A stretch of DNA of 64,000 nt. Origin: Kitasatospora sp. NBC_01266 (lineage in GTDB: Bacteria; Actinomycetota; Actinomycetes; Streptomycetales; Streptomycetaceae). Shown here piece by piece: positions 16,504-25,067 of the stretch. The notes below the pieces were generated by a model, which saw only the letters and a program-made list of their open reading frames with translations, was not told the DNA's origin and did not search any database. The stretch spans positions 7,688,001 through 7,752,000 of the forward strand of contig NZ_CP108458.1 in assembly GCF_036242395.1 (NCBI RefSeq), read 5' to 3'. How positions within the stretch are numbered: position 1 is the stretch's first letter; the number at the start of each line of letters is the position of its first letter. The position numbers and the translations under genes are program-made.

Positions 16504-18102
16504 TCACCGGGGCGCCAGCGGGGCGATCGTGCGGCGCTGCGGGTCCAGGCCGTGCCGGGCCCGCAGCGCCACCTTGTCGATCTTGTCGATGGCGGTGCGC
16601 GGCAGCGCGTCCACGAACTCCACGCCGCGCGGCACGTGATACTCCGTCAGCGCCGCCTCGACCCGCGCCTTCAGCTCCGCGACCAGCTCCGGCCGGTCCA
16701 ACTCGCCGTCGGGCGACGGCACCACGAAGGCGTGCACCACCTCGCCCCAGCTCTCGTCCGGCACCCCGATCACGGCGGCCTCGCGGACCTGCGGGTGCGC
16801 GGTGAGGACGTCCTCGACCGGGCGGGTGTAGACGTTGGCCGCGCCCACGGTGGTGATGAGCATGTCCTTCTTGCGGTCCACCAGGTAGAGGTAGCCGTCC
16901 TCGTCCAGGTAGCCCAGGTCGCCGGTGTGCAGCAGGCCGTCGACCAGCGCCTCCTCGGTCATCTCCGGCTGGTTCCAGTAGCCGGACATCATCAGCGAGC
17001 CGGCCGCGCAGACCTCGCCCACCTCGCCGACCGGCAGCACCTCGCCCTTCTCGCCGAGGATCTGCACCCGGGCGTCGGCGAACGGGCGCCCGACCGAGGC
17101 CAGCCGCTCGGGGTGCTCGGGGTCGTTGACCATGAACGGCTGGTCGGCCACCAGCGGCATCTCGCTCAGCCCGTAGACCGGGCGCAGCACCGGGCCGAGC
17201 CGCTCGATCGCCTGCGCCAGACGGGTCGGCGAGACCGGGCCGCCGCCGGTGTTCAGGTAGCGCAGGCTGCTGGTGTCGGTCTGCGGGTCGTCCAGCAGGT
17301 CGCTGTCCAGCAACTCGGAGAGCCGGGCGGGGGAGATGAAGACGCTGGTCACCCGCTCGCGCGTGACGGTCGCCAGGAAGACCGGCAGGTCGACCCCGTC
17401 GGCCAGGAAGACCGTGCCGTCCTCGCAGAGCGTCAGCAGCACCGGCATCTGCCCGCTGACGTGCACGAACCCGGTGGTGGACAGGTGGCGCATGCCCAGC
17501 TCGCCGATCGAGCGGTAGTAGCCGGCGGCGGCCAGCAGGGCGAGGAAGAAGCGGTGTTCGTGGTGGACCAGCTTGGCCTTGCCCGCCGTGCCGCCGGTGT
17601 AGAAGAGCGAGGACGGCTCCGGGGTGCCGGGCTCGCGGACGAACTCCGGCTCCTCCTCGGCGGCGGCTGCCAGCAGGTCGGGGCCGGCGCCGTCGGGGCC
17701 GACGCAGAGCAGCTGCAACGGCTCGGTGCGGCTGCTGAGTTCATCGACCAGCTTGTCCGCGCGGGCCGGTTCGTAGATCAGCACCTCGACCTTGGCCAGC
17801 TCGACGAACTCCGCCTGCTCGCGGTACGGGGCGTAGCCGGCGATCCAGACCGTGCGGCAGCCGAGCAGGTGCAGGGCCAGTTGGAGCGCGATCGACTCCG
17901 GGCGGTTGCGCACCTGCATCGCCACCCCGGCTCCGGGACGCACCCCCTGGCGGCGCAGGGTGGCCGCCAGCCGCAGCACCAGGGCGCGGAACTCGGCGTA
18001 GCTCAGCCGCTCCTCGCCGTAGACCACGGCCTCCCTGTCGCCGCATCCGGCGAACAGCTTCAGGGCCTGCTCGACGTAGTTGGGGGTCGGCTGGTCGGTC
18101 AT
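16504..18102 (-). CDS. adenylate-forming acyl-CoA/acyl-ACP ligase with degenerate A3 motif
   Basis: A 532-residue ANL-superfamily enzyme. The phosphate loop, normally S-G-T-T-G-x-P-K, reads LFYTGGTAGKAKLVHHEH. The A5 region is PVYGLSEMP, the A7 region HTGDLGYLDEDGY, and the A10 Lys lies in RTAIDKIDK instead of the usual GKI. The A8 hinge (DRKKDMLITTVGAANVY) resembles the acyl-CoA synthetase type. It activates a carboxylic acid with ATP for transfer to CoA or ACP. ATG 18102 has GAAGGAAG upstream. It is the last gene of the twelve-gene core run, 32 bp after the E1 beta gene. The substrate is unknown; an aryl or fatty acid is plausible. Confidence 0.87.
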   Translation of the reverse strand: MTDQPTPNYVEQALKLFAGCGDREAVVYGEERLSYAEFRALVLRLAATLRRQGVRPGAGVAMQVRNRPESIALQLALHLLGCRTVWIAGYAPYREQAEFVELAKVEVLIYEPARADKLVDELSSRTEPLQLLCVGPDGAGPDLLAAAAEEEPEFVREPGTPEPSSLFYTGGTAGKAKLVHHEHRFFLALLAAAGYYRSIGELGMRHLSTTGFVHVSGQMPVLLTLCEDGTVFLADGVDLPVFLATVTRERVTSVFISPARLSELLDSDLLDDPQTDTSSLRYLNTGGGPVSPTRLAQAIERLGPVLRPVYGLSEMPLVADQPFMVNDPEHPERLASVGRPFADARVQILGEKGEVLPVGEVGEVCAAGSLMMSGYWNQPEMTEEALVDGLLHTGDLGYLDEDGYLYLVDRKKDMLITTVGAANVYTRPVEDVLTAHPQVREAAVIGVPDESWGEVVHAFVVPSPDGELDRPELVAELKARVEAALTEYHVPRGVEFVDALPRTAIDKIDKVALRARHGLDPQRRTIAPLAPR

Positions 18103-18134
18103 CTCTGCCACTTCCTTCTCTCTGTGATGGACTG

Positions 18135-19106
18135 TCAGTTCGCTTGCACGGCGGCCAGGACGGCGGCCCGCAGCTGCTCGCGGTCGGGCTGCACCGCCCG
18201 GTCCAGACCGATCGCGAAGGGCAGTACCGCGCCGTCCGGGCGGGTCACCCGGCGCGGCGCGGCGCGCAGCGGTATCCCCTGCTCGGCCACGGCGGTGATC
18301 ACCTCGGCGGCCAGGCCGCACATCCGGTTGGAGTCGTCCACCACCACCAGCCGCCCGGTCCGCCCGACCGAGGCGAACAGCGCCGCGAAGTCGAACGGGT
18401 AGAGGGTGCGCGGGTCGAACACCTCCACCGACACCTCGGGCGCCAACTCCTCGGCCACCGCCAGGGCTTCATGGACCAGGTGGCCGGCCGCCACCACCGT
18501 GACGTCGGTGCCCGCCCGGTGCAGCCGGGCCGCGCCGATCGGCACCGGGAGCAACTCGCCGGTGACGTCCTCGCGCACGCCCATCGCGCCGGTGGGGCCG
18601 AAGAGCACCACCGGGTCCGGGTCGCGGATCGCCGAGACCAGCAGCCCGTAGGCGTCCGTCGGGGTGGCCGGCAGCAGGGTCTTCACCCCGACATGGGCGA
18701 AGAGGCTGTACGGGTGGTCCGAGTGCTGGCCCGCCCAGCCCGCCCGGGAGCCGGAGCCCGGGACCACGAAGGTGACCGGCGCGCTGATCTGACCACCCGT
18801 CATCAGGCTTATCTTGTGCGCCTGGTTGGCGATCTGCTCGAAGACCAGGAAGAGCAGCGAGGGGATCTGGAACTCCACCACCGGGCGCATCCCGGCCAGC
18901 GCGGCGCCGAGGGCGAGCGAGCTGAAGGCCTGCTCGGAGAGCGGGGTGTCGACCACCCGCTCGGCGCCGAACCGGTCCCGCAGGCCGGGGGTGAGGCCGG
19001 ACAGGCCCGCGCCCAGGTCCTCGCCGAAGACGCAGACGCCGCTGTCGCGGGCCAACTCGTCCGCCAGCGCGCGGTTGAGCGCCTTGGCGTAGGAGAGCTT
19101 GGTCAC
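18135..19106 (-). CDS. 2-oxoacid dehydrogenase E1 component, beta subunit
   Basis: A 323-residue protein with the transketolase pyrimidine-binding and C-terminal domains of pyruvate/branched-chain/acetoin dehydrogenase E1 beta: VFGEDLG (TPP-activating Glu), DTPLSEQAF, and VVVDDSNRMCG near the C-terminus. With the alpha subunit just upstream it forms an alpha2beta2 thiamine-diphosphate enzyme that decarboxylates a 2-oxoacid. GTG 19106 overlaps the alpha stop by 4 bp. No E2 (lipoyl acyltransferase) or E3 gene is present in the window, so the acyl group may go to a carrier thiol or the housekeeping E2. This resembles the PglB/PglC pair of phenylglycine pathways only by family. Confidence 0.9.
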   Translation of the reverse strand: MTKLSYAKALNRALADELARDSGVCVFGEDLGAGLSGLTPGLRDRFGAERVVDTPLSEQAFSSLALGAALAGMRPVVEFQIPSLLFLVFEQIANQAHKISLMTGGQISAPVTFVVPGSGSRAGWAGQHSDHPYSLFAHVGVKTLLPATPTDAYGLLVSAIRDPDPVVLFGPTGAMGVREDVTGELLPVPIGAARLHRAGTDVTVVAAGHLVHEALAVAEELAPEVSVEVFDPRTLYPFDFAALFASVGRTGRLVVVDDSNRMCGLAAEVITAVAEQGIPLRAAPRRVTRPDGAVLPFAIGLDRAVQPDREQLRAAVLAAVQAN

Positions 19107-20104
19107 CGGGCCACCTCCACCGGGTGGCCGGGGCGGGGGAGCAGGCCGTCGGCGTACAGGTACTTGAGCGCCTCGGCCGGGTCGGGGTGCGGGCCGGCCA
19201 GTGCGAACTCGACCGCCTCGGCGATCAGTTCGGCGATCTCCTGGTCGATCGCCGCGCGCTGGCCGGCGGCCAGCAGACCGGCGGTGCGCTCCAGCGGGTC
19301 GCGGGCCCGCCAGGCCTCGACCTCCTCGGTGCTGCGGTAGCGCAGCCGGATCCGGCGCTCCATGGTGTGGTGGCCCTCGTAGCGGTAGGTGCGGCACTCC
19401 AGGAAGCTCGGCCCCTGGCCGGTGCGGGCGCGGGCCACCGCGCGGGCCGCCGCCGCGTGGACGGCGGCCGCGTCCATGCCGTCCACCTGCTCGGCCGGGA
19501 TGCCGAAGGCGGCGGCCCGGCCCAGCGCGCTGCCGGCGACCGCGGCCTCGACGGGGAGCGTGGTGGCGTAGCCGTTGTTCTCGCAGACGAAGAGGACCGG
19601 CAGCCGCCACAGCCCGGCCAGGTTGAGGGTTTCCAGCAGCACCCCCTGGTTGAGCGCGCCGTCGCCGAAGAAGCTCGCCACCACCCGGCCGCTGCCCTGG
19701 CGCAGCGCCGCCCAGGCCGCCCCGGCCGCGATCGGCGCCCCGGCGCCCACGATGCCGTTGGCGCCCAGGATGCCCAGGGTCAGGTCGGCGGCGTGCATCG
19801 AGCCGCCCCGGCCCTGGTTCAGCCCGGTCTGCCGCCCGGTCAACTCGGCCAGCATCCGGCGCGGTTCGGCACCCTTGGCGAGCACGTGGCCGTGGCCGCG
19901 ATGGGTGCTGGTGAGCTGGTCGTCCGGGCCGAGGGCCGCGCAGACGCCGACCGCGACGGCCTCCTGGCCGATGTACGGGTGGGTGCCGCCGATGATCTCG
20001 CCGGTGCGCACCAAGGCCAGCGCCTGCTCCTCGAAGGAGCGGATCAGGCGCATCGACCGGTAGAGCGCGGCGGGGCCGGTCTCGTTCACGGCGCGGACCG
20101 CCAC
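19103..20104 (-). CDS. 2-oxoacid dehydrogenase E1 component, alpha subunit
   Basis: A 333-residue subunit with the thiamine-diphosphate motif GDG (147-149) through NN (176-177) in FFGDGALNQG to CENNGYA, and the RGHGH loop near residue 70. The sequence is of the AcoA/PDH alpha type. Its start overlaps the end of the oxygenase gene by 19 bp and its stop overlaps E1 beta by 4 bp, so both subunits are translationally coupled. In this cluster a 4-hydroxyphenylglyoxylate or 4-hydroxyphenylpyruvate-type oxoacid is a reasonable substrate given the neighbouring HmaS; this is inference. Confidence 0.9.
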   Translation of the reverse strand: MAVRAVNETGPAALYRSMRLIRSFEEQALALVRTGEIIGGTHPYIGQEAVAVGVCAALGPDDQLTSTHRGHGHVLAKGAEPRRMLAELTGRQTGLNQGRGGSMHAADLTLGILGANGIVGAGAPIAAGAAWAALRQGSGRVVASFFGDGALNQGVLLETLNLAGLWRLPVLFVCENNGYATTLPVEAAVAGSALGRAAAFGIPAEQVDGMDAAAVHAAAARAVARARTGQGPSFLECRTYRYEGHHTMERRIRLRYRSTEEVEAWRARDPLERTAGLLAAGQRAAIDQEIAELIAEAVEFALAGPHPDPAEALKYLYADGLLPRPGHPVEVAR

Positions 20105-20988
20105 AGCGTCGGGCAGTAGACCGGGTCGGCGTAGTCGGGCTCGCCCCGCTGGTCCGCGCGGACCAGGACGTCGTGGTTGTAGACCACCTTGCCGCCGTCC
20201 GCCTTGCGGTAGCGGCGGTAGTGGTTCTCACCGTCCTGCAGGTGCAGCGAGATCGCCCGGCGGGGGCGGTCGGCGAGGTTGGGGCCGCTGCCGTGGTAGG
20301 TGCGGCAGTGGTGGAAGCTGACGTGCCCGGCCGGGATCTCCACCGGGACCCTGCGCACCTCGGTGTTGTTGAACGCGGCGGTCTCGGCCAGGATCCGCTC
20401 CAGCTCGCCCCGGTCGCGGTCGGCGAAGTGCCGGGTGGAGTCGTCGCCGGCCACCTCCTTCCACCGGTGGCTGCCGTCCACCATGGTGATGGTGCCCAGC
20501 CGCTCGTCGCAGTGGTGGAAGGGGATGAAGGCGGTGAGCATCCGCTCCGAGGAGCAGGTCTGCCAGTAGTGGCGGTCGCAGTGCCAGGGGACCAGGTTGC
20601 TGGCCTCCTGCGGGCGCGGCGGCTTGAGGATCAGGGTGGACTGGAACAGCCGGATCTCGCTCGCCTGCGCGAGTCGCGCGGCCACCGCGCCGAGCAGCGG
20701 CTTGCCCAGGATCGCGCCGATCGCCGCGCTGCGCCGAGCGATGTAGTCGTTGTGCCGCTGCACCTCGCCGTCGCTCGGCCGCCAGTCGGCCAGCCGGGGT
20801 GGGCGCAGCGGCAGCGGGTGGTCCTCGGCGCCGGCGTAGAACGCCTGGCTCGCGTCGGTCAGTTCGGCCAGCTCCGCGTCGCTCAGCAGCCGCCGCGACA
20901 GGTACCAGCCGTGCTCGGCGTAGAACCGGACGTCCTCGTCGGTGGGCAGCAGCTGCCGCTCGGCCTCGGTCAGGGAAAAATCTGACAC
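20086..20988 (-). CDS. phytanoyl-CoA dioxygenase (PhyH)-family Fe(II)/2-oxoglutarate oxygenase
   Basis: A 300-residue oxygenase. The iron triad is visible as HCD (His136, Asp138) in VPWHCDRHYW and the distal His232 in CRTYHGSGP, followed by Arg244 for 2-oxoglutarate. Many PhyH members in clusters hydroxylate the alpha or beta carbon of acyl or aminoacyl substrates. GTG 20988 with AAGGTGA upstream; 4 bp after the HmaS stop. Its 3' end overlaps E1 alpha by 19 bp. It may oxidise the aryl hydroxyacid from HmaS or a condensed chain; the actual substrate is unknown. Confidence 0.88.
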   Translation of the reverse strand: MSDFSLTEAERQLLPTDEDVRFYAEHGWYLSRRLLSDAELAELTDASQAFYAGAEDHPLPLRPPRLADWRPSDGEVQRHNDYIARRSAAIGAILGKPLLGAVAARLAQASEIRLFQSTLILKPPRPQEASNLVPWHCDRHYWQTCSSERMLTAFIPFHHCDERLGTITMVDGSHRWKEVAGDDSTRHFADRDRGELERILAETAAFNNTEVRRVPVEIPAGHVSFHHCRTYHGSGPNLADRPRRAISLHLQDGENHYRRYRKADGGKVVYNHDVLVRADQRGEPDYADPVYCPTLWRSAP

Positions 20989-20992
20989 AGTG

Positions 20993-22057
20993 TCACCTTC
21001 TCTGCTGAGTGGCTACGTTGCCGGCGGCGGTGATCCGCTCGACGGCCTCGTAGAGCGCCTTGATGTTGGCGGTGCCGAAGGTGAGCGCGCCGCGCCGGTC
21101 GATCACCTCGAGGAAGAAGGTGCGGCGGTCGTGGACCGAGGAGGTGAAGATCTGGAACAGCTGGCCGCCGTGGTCGCGGTCGACCAGGACGTTCAGCCGG
21201 CGCAGTGTCTCCAGCGGGATCTCGCACTCGCCCAACCGCTCGCCCAGCAGGTCGTAGTAGGCCCCCGGGGTGCTCAGGAAACGCACCCCGGCCTGCTGGA
21301 AGGTCTCCACCGCGCGGGCGATGTCCTCGGTGCGGAAGGCCAGGTGCTGGACTCCGACGCCCTGGTGCTTCGCCAGGAAGCCGTCGATCTGGCCGGGGCT
21401 GCGGCTGCTGTCCGGCTCGAGCAGGGTGAAGGTCACCTCGCCGGACTCGCTCTGCACCACGGTGGAGTCCATCGCCTGCGAGCCCACCTCGATGTACTCG
21501 TGGAAGATCGGCCGCATCCCCAGTGCCTGCTCCAGCAGCGTCACCGAGCTCTTCAACTCGCCCGCCGGGACGCAGATCGCGACATGGTCCAGCTCGACCA
21601 GCAGCCCCTGGGGCGGCTCGTCGGCCGAGCCCTGGACCGCCGAGCGGTCCGGGCGCTGGACGAAGCGCAGCGCGACGTCGCCGAAACCCCGGACCGCGGC
21701 GGTGACCACCTGCTGCCCATGCTCCAGGTGACCGGCCGGTGCGGCCAGCGGGGTGGCACCCGCCGCCACCGCGCGCCGGTAGGCGGCCGGCGCGTCGGCG
21801 CAGGCGAGCGCCAGCACGGCCACGCCGTCCCCGTGTCGGGCGACGAACTCGGCGGCCGGGTCGCCCGGTTGCTCCGAGGAGCTGAGCAGCAGGCGGATGC
21901 TGCCCTGGCGCAGCAGGACGCTGTGCCGCCCGGCGGGCAGCGCGGCCTCGCCGGGGTGGCGCTCCTCCTGGAAGCCGAAGGCGCCTACGAGTTCGGCCGC
22001 GGCCACCGGGGCGTGGGCGACGTAGAACTCGACATGGTCGATCCGATGGATGTTCAT
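20993..22057 (-). CDS. hmaS: 4-hydroxymandelate synthase-like dioxygenase (HmaS/HPPD family)
   Basis: A 354-residue two-domain VOC-fold enzyme. Iron ligands are His158 (ELDHVAIC), His238 (GVQHLAF) and Glu317 (FFLEVIDRRG). It matches hydroxymandelate synthases rather than 4-hydroxyphenylpyruvate dioxygenases in QAMDSTVVQS, TPGAYYDLLGER, DHGGQLFQIFT and the C-terminal TFGTANIKALYEAVE, where HPPD has GNFxxLFxxIE. It should turn 4-hydroxyphenylpyruvate into 4-hydroxymandelate with loss of CO2. In glycopeptide clusters this feeds hydroxyphenylglycine, but the oxidase and transaminase for that route are absent here, so another fate is likely. ATG 22057; 17 bp after the ketosynthase stop. Confidence 0.88.
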   Translation of the reverse strand: MNIHRIDHVEFYVAHAPVAAAELVGAFGFQEERHPGEAALPAGRHSVLLRQGSIRLLLSSSEQPGDPAAEFVARHGDGVAVLALACADAPAAYRRAVAAGATPLAAPAGHLEHGQQVVTAAVRGFGDVALRFVQRPDRSAVQGSADEPPQGLLVELDHVAICVPAGELKSSVTLLEQALGMRPIFHEYIEVGSQAMDSTVVQSESGEVTFTLLEPDSSRSPGQIDGFLAKHQGVGVQHLAFRTEDIARAVETFQQAGVRFLSTPGAYYDLLGERLGECEIPLETLRRLNVLVDRDHGGQLFQIFTSSVHDRRTFFLEVIDRRGALTFGTANIKALYEAVERITAAGNVATQQRR

Positions 22058-22074
22058 GGTGCGGTGACCGTCCT

Positions 22075-23346
22075 CTACGGGGTCTGTGCGCTGGGCTGCG
22101 GGCTCCGGCCGGCCCTGGTGCTCGGAGTCGCGAAGACGAGGCCGAGGTTGTGTCCGCCGAACGCGAAGGAGTTCGACAGGACGGCACGCACCGGCTGCTG
22201 GCGTGGCGTCGGACCGATGTGGTCCAGCGCGCAGTCGGGGTCCACCTCGTCCAGGTTGAGGGTGGCCGGCAGGGTGCCGGTGGCCAGCGCGAGGACGGCG
22301 ACCACCGCCTCCAGCGCGCCGGCGGCGCCGAGCAGATGGCCGGTGGCGCCCTTGGTCGAGCTGACCGGCGGGCCCGACTCGCCGAAGACGGCGCGCAGCG
22401 CCCTCGCTTCGGCCCGGTCGCCGAGCTTGGTGCCGGTGCCGTGGGCGTTCACGTAGCCGATGTCGCCCGGTGCCAGGCCGGCCGAGGCGAGCGCGGCGCG
22501 CATCGCGTCGGCGGCGCCCTCGCCGTCCGGGCGCGGCATGGTGGGGTGGTGCGCGTCGGTGCTGGCGCCCCAGCCGACCAGGTCGGCGTGGCCCGCCGCG
22601 CCGCGCGCGTCGGCGAACTCGGCCCGCTCCACCACCAGGACGGCGCTGCCCTCGCCCAGCACGAAGCCGTTGCGCTGCCGGTCGAAGGGTCGGCTGGACC
22701 GCTCCGGATCGTCCCAACCCGAGGCCAGCGCGCGGGCGTTGCTGAAGGCGGCGGCGATCGTCGGGTGCAGCGAGGACTCGGCGGCTCCGCAGACCACCAC
22801 GTCCGCCTCGCCGCCGCGGATCAGCCGCAGCGCCTCCGCGATCGACTGGGCGCCTGCCGAACAGGCCGTCACGATCGATGAACTGTAGCCCCGGATACCG
22901 TACTTGATGGCGATCCGGGCTGCCGCCATGTTGGCGAGCATGCCGGGCAGCAGGTACGGGCTGACGCCGGGCCGACCGCGCTGGAGGCGGGCGTGCGAGT
23001 GCTGCTCGAAGGTCTGCAGGCCGCCGCCGCCGGTGGAGACCACCACGGCCACCCGGCGCGGGTCCACGTCCCGTCCGATCACCAGCCCGGCGTCCGCGAG
23101 CGCGTCGTCGGCCGCCGCCAGCGCGAGCAGCACGAAGCGGTCCACGGCCTTGGTCTCGGTGCGCGGGAGCACCTCCAGCGGGTCGATCCAGGGGGCGATC
23201 CCGGCGGCCTCCAGCCAGTCGGCGGCCGGATGCTCCGGGGCCGGGCGGACCAGACCGGAGCGGCCGGCCAGCAGCGCCCGGTAGAACTCCTCGGGCTTGC
23301 GGCCGAGCGGGGAGACCAGGCCGAGGCCGGTGACGACGGCGCTCAC
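22075..23346 (-). CDS. beta-ketoacyl-ACP synthase (KAS II/FabF type), canonical active site
   Basis: A 423-residue thiolase-fold condensing enzyme with an intact Cys-His-His triad: Cys162 (VTACSAGAQ), His302 (NAHGTGTKLGD) and His337 (KGATGHLLGA). It should extend an acyl-ACP with malonyl-ACP. GTG 23346 overlaps the ligase stop by 4 bp. With the unusual synthase at 25744 and the short synthase-like protein at 25064 it gives the cluster three condensing-enzyme-fold genes, as in type II PKS or aryl-polyene systems. No ketoreductase or dehydratase accompanies it, so beta-keto groups may stay unreduced or be processed by primary-metabolism enzymes. Confidence 0.92.
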   Translation of the reverse strand: MSAVVTGLGLVSPLGRKPEEFYRALLAGRSGLVRPAPEHPAADWLEAAGIAPWIDPLEVLPRTETKAVDRFVLLALAAADDALADAGLVIGRDVDPRRVAVVVSTGGGGLQTFEQHSHARLQRGRPGVSPYLLPGMLANMAAARIAIKYGIRGYSSSIVTACSAGAQSIAEALRLIRGGEADVVVCGAAESSLHPTIAAAFSNARALASGWDDPERSSRPFDRQRNGFVLGEGSAVLVVERAEFADARGAAGHADLVGWGASTDAHHPTMPRPDGEGAADAMRAALASAGLAPGDIGYVNAHGTGTKLGDRAEARALRAVFGESGPPVSSTKGATGHLLGAAGALEAVVAVLALATGTLPATLNLDEVDPDCALDHIGPTPRQQPVRAVLSNSFAFGGHNLGLVFATPSTRAGRSPQPSAQTP

Positions 23347-25067
23347 CGGTCTGCTCCGGGCTGCTCGGTGCCTGCGTCCGCGTCTGCGTCGGTGTCTGCA
23401 CCGGGGCCGGTGCCTGCGCTGGTGCCTGCGCTGGTGCCGGGTCCGGTGCTCGCGCCGTGCTCGGCGGCCAGGTGGCGTTCGCGGAGCAGCACCTTGCGGA
23501 CCTTGCCGGTCGGGCCGAGCGGGATGTCCGCCTCGTCCACCGCGATCACCCGGCGCAGCGTGGCGGCCACCGGCTCCTCCAGGAGCGCGGCCACCTCCTT
23601 GGTGCGGTCCCGCTCCCGGTCGGCGCCGGCCGCCAGTTGCAGCAGGACGTCGGTCACCACCCGCTCACCGTCCCGCACCGCGACCACCGTGCAGTCCAGC
23701 ACGTCCGGCGAGCCCGCCAGCACCCGCTCCTCGGACATCGCGGTGAACAGCCGGTGCCCGGCACCGAGGTCGACCGAGTCCACGGCCCGGTCCACGTGGT
23801 AGTAGAAGCCCTCCTCGTCTCGATAGACCAGGTCGCCGGTGAGGAAGTAGCCGCGCACCCTGGTCCGGTAGGTGGTCACCGAGTCGTTCCAGTAACCCAG
23901 CGCCAGCGTGGGCGACTTGGTGCCCAGCTCGCCCACCTGGCCGGGACCGAGCGGCGCGCCGTCCGGGTCGAGCACGGCGCAGTCCACGAAGGAGTGCGGC
24001 TTGCCGACGCAGCGCCCGTAGCGGCGGGTCTCCCTGGTGTGGGTGATGTGGAAGTGCGAGTGGCCCATCTCGGTGGAGCCGAGGCCGTCGACGAAGGCCG
24101 AACCCGCTTGCCGCACCCGCTGGCCGGCCACCAGCGCCTCGCGGCTGCCCTGGTCGACCAGTGGGCGGATGTGCGCCTCGTGTGCGCAGTCGCCGGTGTT
24201 CCACCACAGTGCCACCGAGGAGAGGTCGCGCGCCGTCAGATCGTGCCTGGCCAGGTCGGACCAGGTGGCGGCGAAGCCGAACACTCCGTGCGGCCGGTAC
24301 CGTTCGATGGCGGCGAGCATCTGGTCGCCGCTCTGCGCGGAGATCACGGCGATCTCGGCGTGCGCGCTCAGTGCGAGGTTGAGCGCGATCAGGGTCGCGG
24401 CGTGGGCGGCCGGCAGCGCGCTGAGCATCCGGTCGGAGCCCTGCGGGCGGGGCAGTGCCAGGCGGTAGCGGATCGCCGCGTACAGGCTGCGGTGCGAGTG
24501 GGCGACCGCCTTGGGCAGGCCGGTGGTACCCGAGGAGTGCGTGATCGCGATCGGGTCGTCGGGGGTGAAGCGGTAGGCGGGCGGGGCGGCCGCCGGGTCG
24601 CCGGCGCCGAGCCGGGCCGGGTCGGCCAGCAGCGGGGTGCCGGTGTCCTGACCGAGCAGCGCCGCCTGGTGCTCCGGGTCAGCCAACAGCCCCACCGCAC
24701 GCAGGCGTTGGATGTAGAGCGCGGCCTTCTCCGGGGCCAGCCGCGGGTTGACCAGGGCCGGGATCGCGCCCAGCCGGGTGAGCGCGAGGAAGGCGAGCAC
24801 CTGCTCGGCGGCGGGGTGCGCGTAGACCGCCACCGGGTCGCGGGGGCGAATGCCGAGGCCGGCCAGCGAGGCCGCCCTGGCCCGCACCAGGGAGTCCAAC
24901 TCCCGCACGGTGAGCGGTTGCCAGGCCGGGTGGCCGTCGATCTCGGTGTCGAAGGTCAGCATCGGCTGGTCCAGTCCGATGTCCAGGGCGATGCGGGCCG
25001 CGAGCACGTTCCCGGCGCCGACCTCGGGATCGGCGGCGAGCTTGGCACGGATCTGACGGACAGTCAT
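23343..25067 (-). CDS. adenylate-forming acyl ligase with Gly/Thr/Asp-rich C-terminal tail
   Basis: A 574-residue ANL enzyme. The phosphate loop is canonical (THSSGTTGLPKAVAHSH), the A5 region is DGLGSTEMGHS, A7 is LTGDLVYRDEEGFYYHVDR, and the A10 Lys is in LGPTGKVRKVLL. The last ~40 residues are a low-complexity Gly-Thr-Ser-Asp tail encoded by short repeats, beyond the usual end of the fold. The family activates fatty, aryl or 2-hydroxy acids as CoA or ACP thioesters. Overlaps at both ends (ATGA with the short synthase-like gene, GTGA with the ketosynthase) place it tightly in the condensing-enzyme block, which favours loading an ACP in the window. Confidence 0.88.
   Translation of the reverse strand: MTVRQIRAKLAADPEVGAGNVLAARIALDIGLDQPMLTFDTEIDGHPAWQPLTVRELDSLVRARAASLAGLGIRPRDPVAVYAHPAAEQVLAFLALTRLGAIPALVNPRLAPEKAALYIQRLRAVGLLADPEHQAALLGQDTGTPLLADPARLGAGDPAAAPPAYRFTPDDPIAITHSSGTTGLPKAVAHSHRSLYAAIRYRLALPRPQGSDRMLSALPAAHAATLIALNLALSAHAEIAVISAQSGDQMLAAIERYRPHGVFGFAATWSDLARHDLTARDLSSVALWWNTGDCAHEAHIRPLVDQGSREALVAGQRVRQAGSAFVDGLGSTEMGHSHFHITHTRETRRYGRCVGKPHSFVDCAVLDPDGAPLGPGQVGELGTKSPTLALGYWNDSVTTYRTRVRGYFLTGDLVYRDEEGFYYHVDRAVDSVDLGAGHRLFTAMSEERVLAGSPDVLDCTVVAVRDGERVVTDVLLQLAAGADRERDRTKEVAALLEEPVAATLRRVIAVDEADIPLGPTGKVRKVLLRERHLAAEHGASTGPGTSAGTSAGTGPGADTDADADAGTEQPGADR

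Noticed and set aside
20993..22057. Primary tyrosine-degradation HPPD
   Set aside because: The C-terminal TFGTANIKALYEAVE and the QAMDSTVVQS/TPGAYYDLLGER segments match hydroxymandelate synthases, and it sits in a cluster operon.
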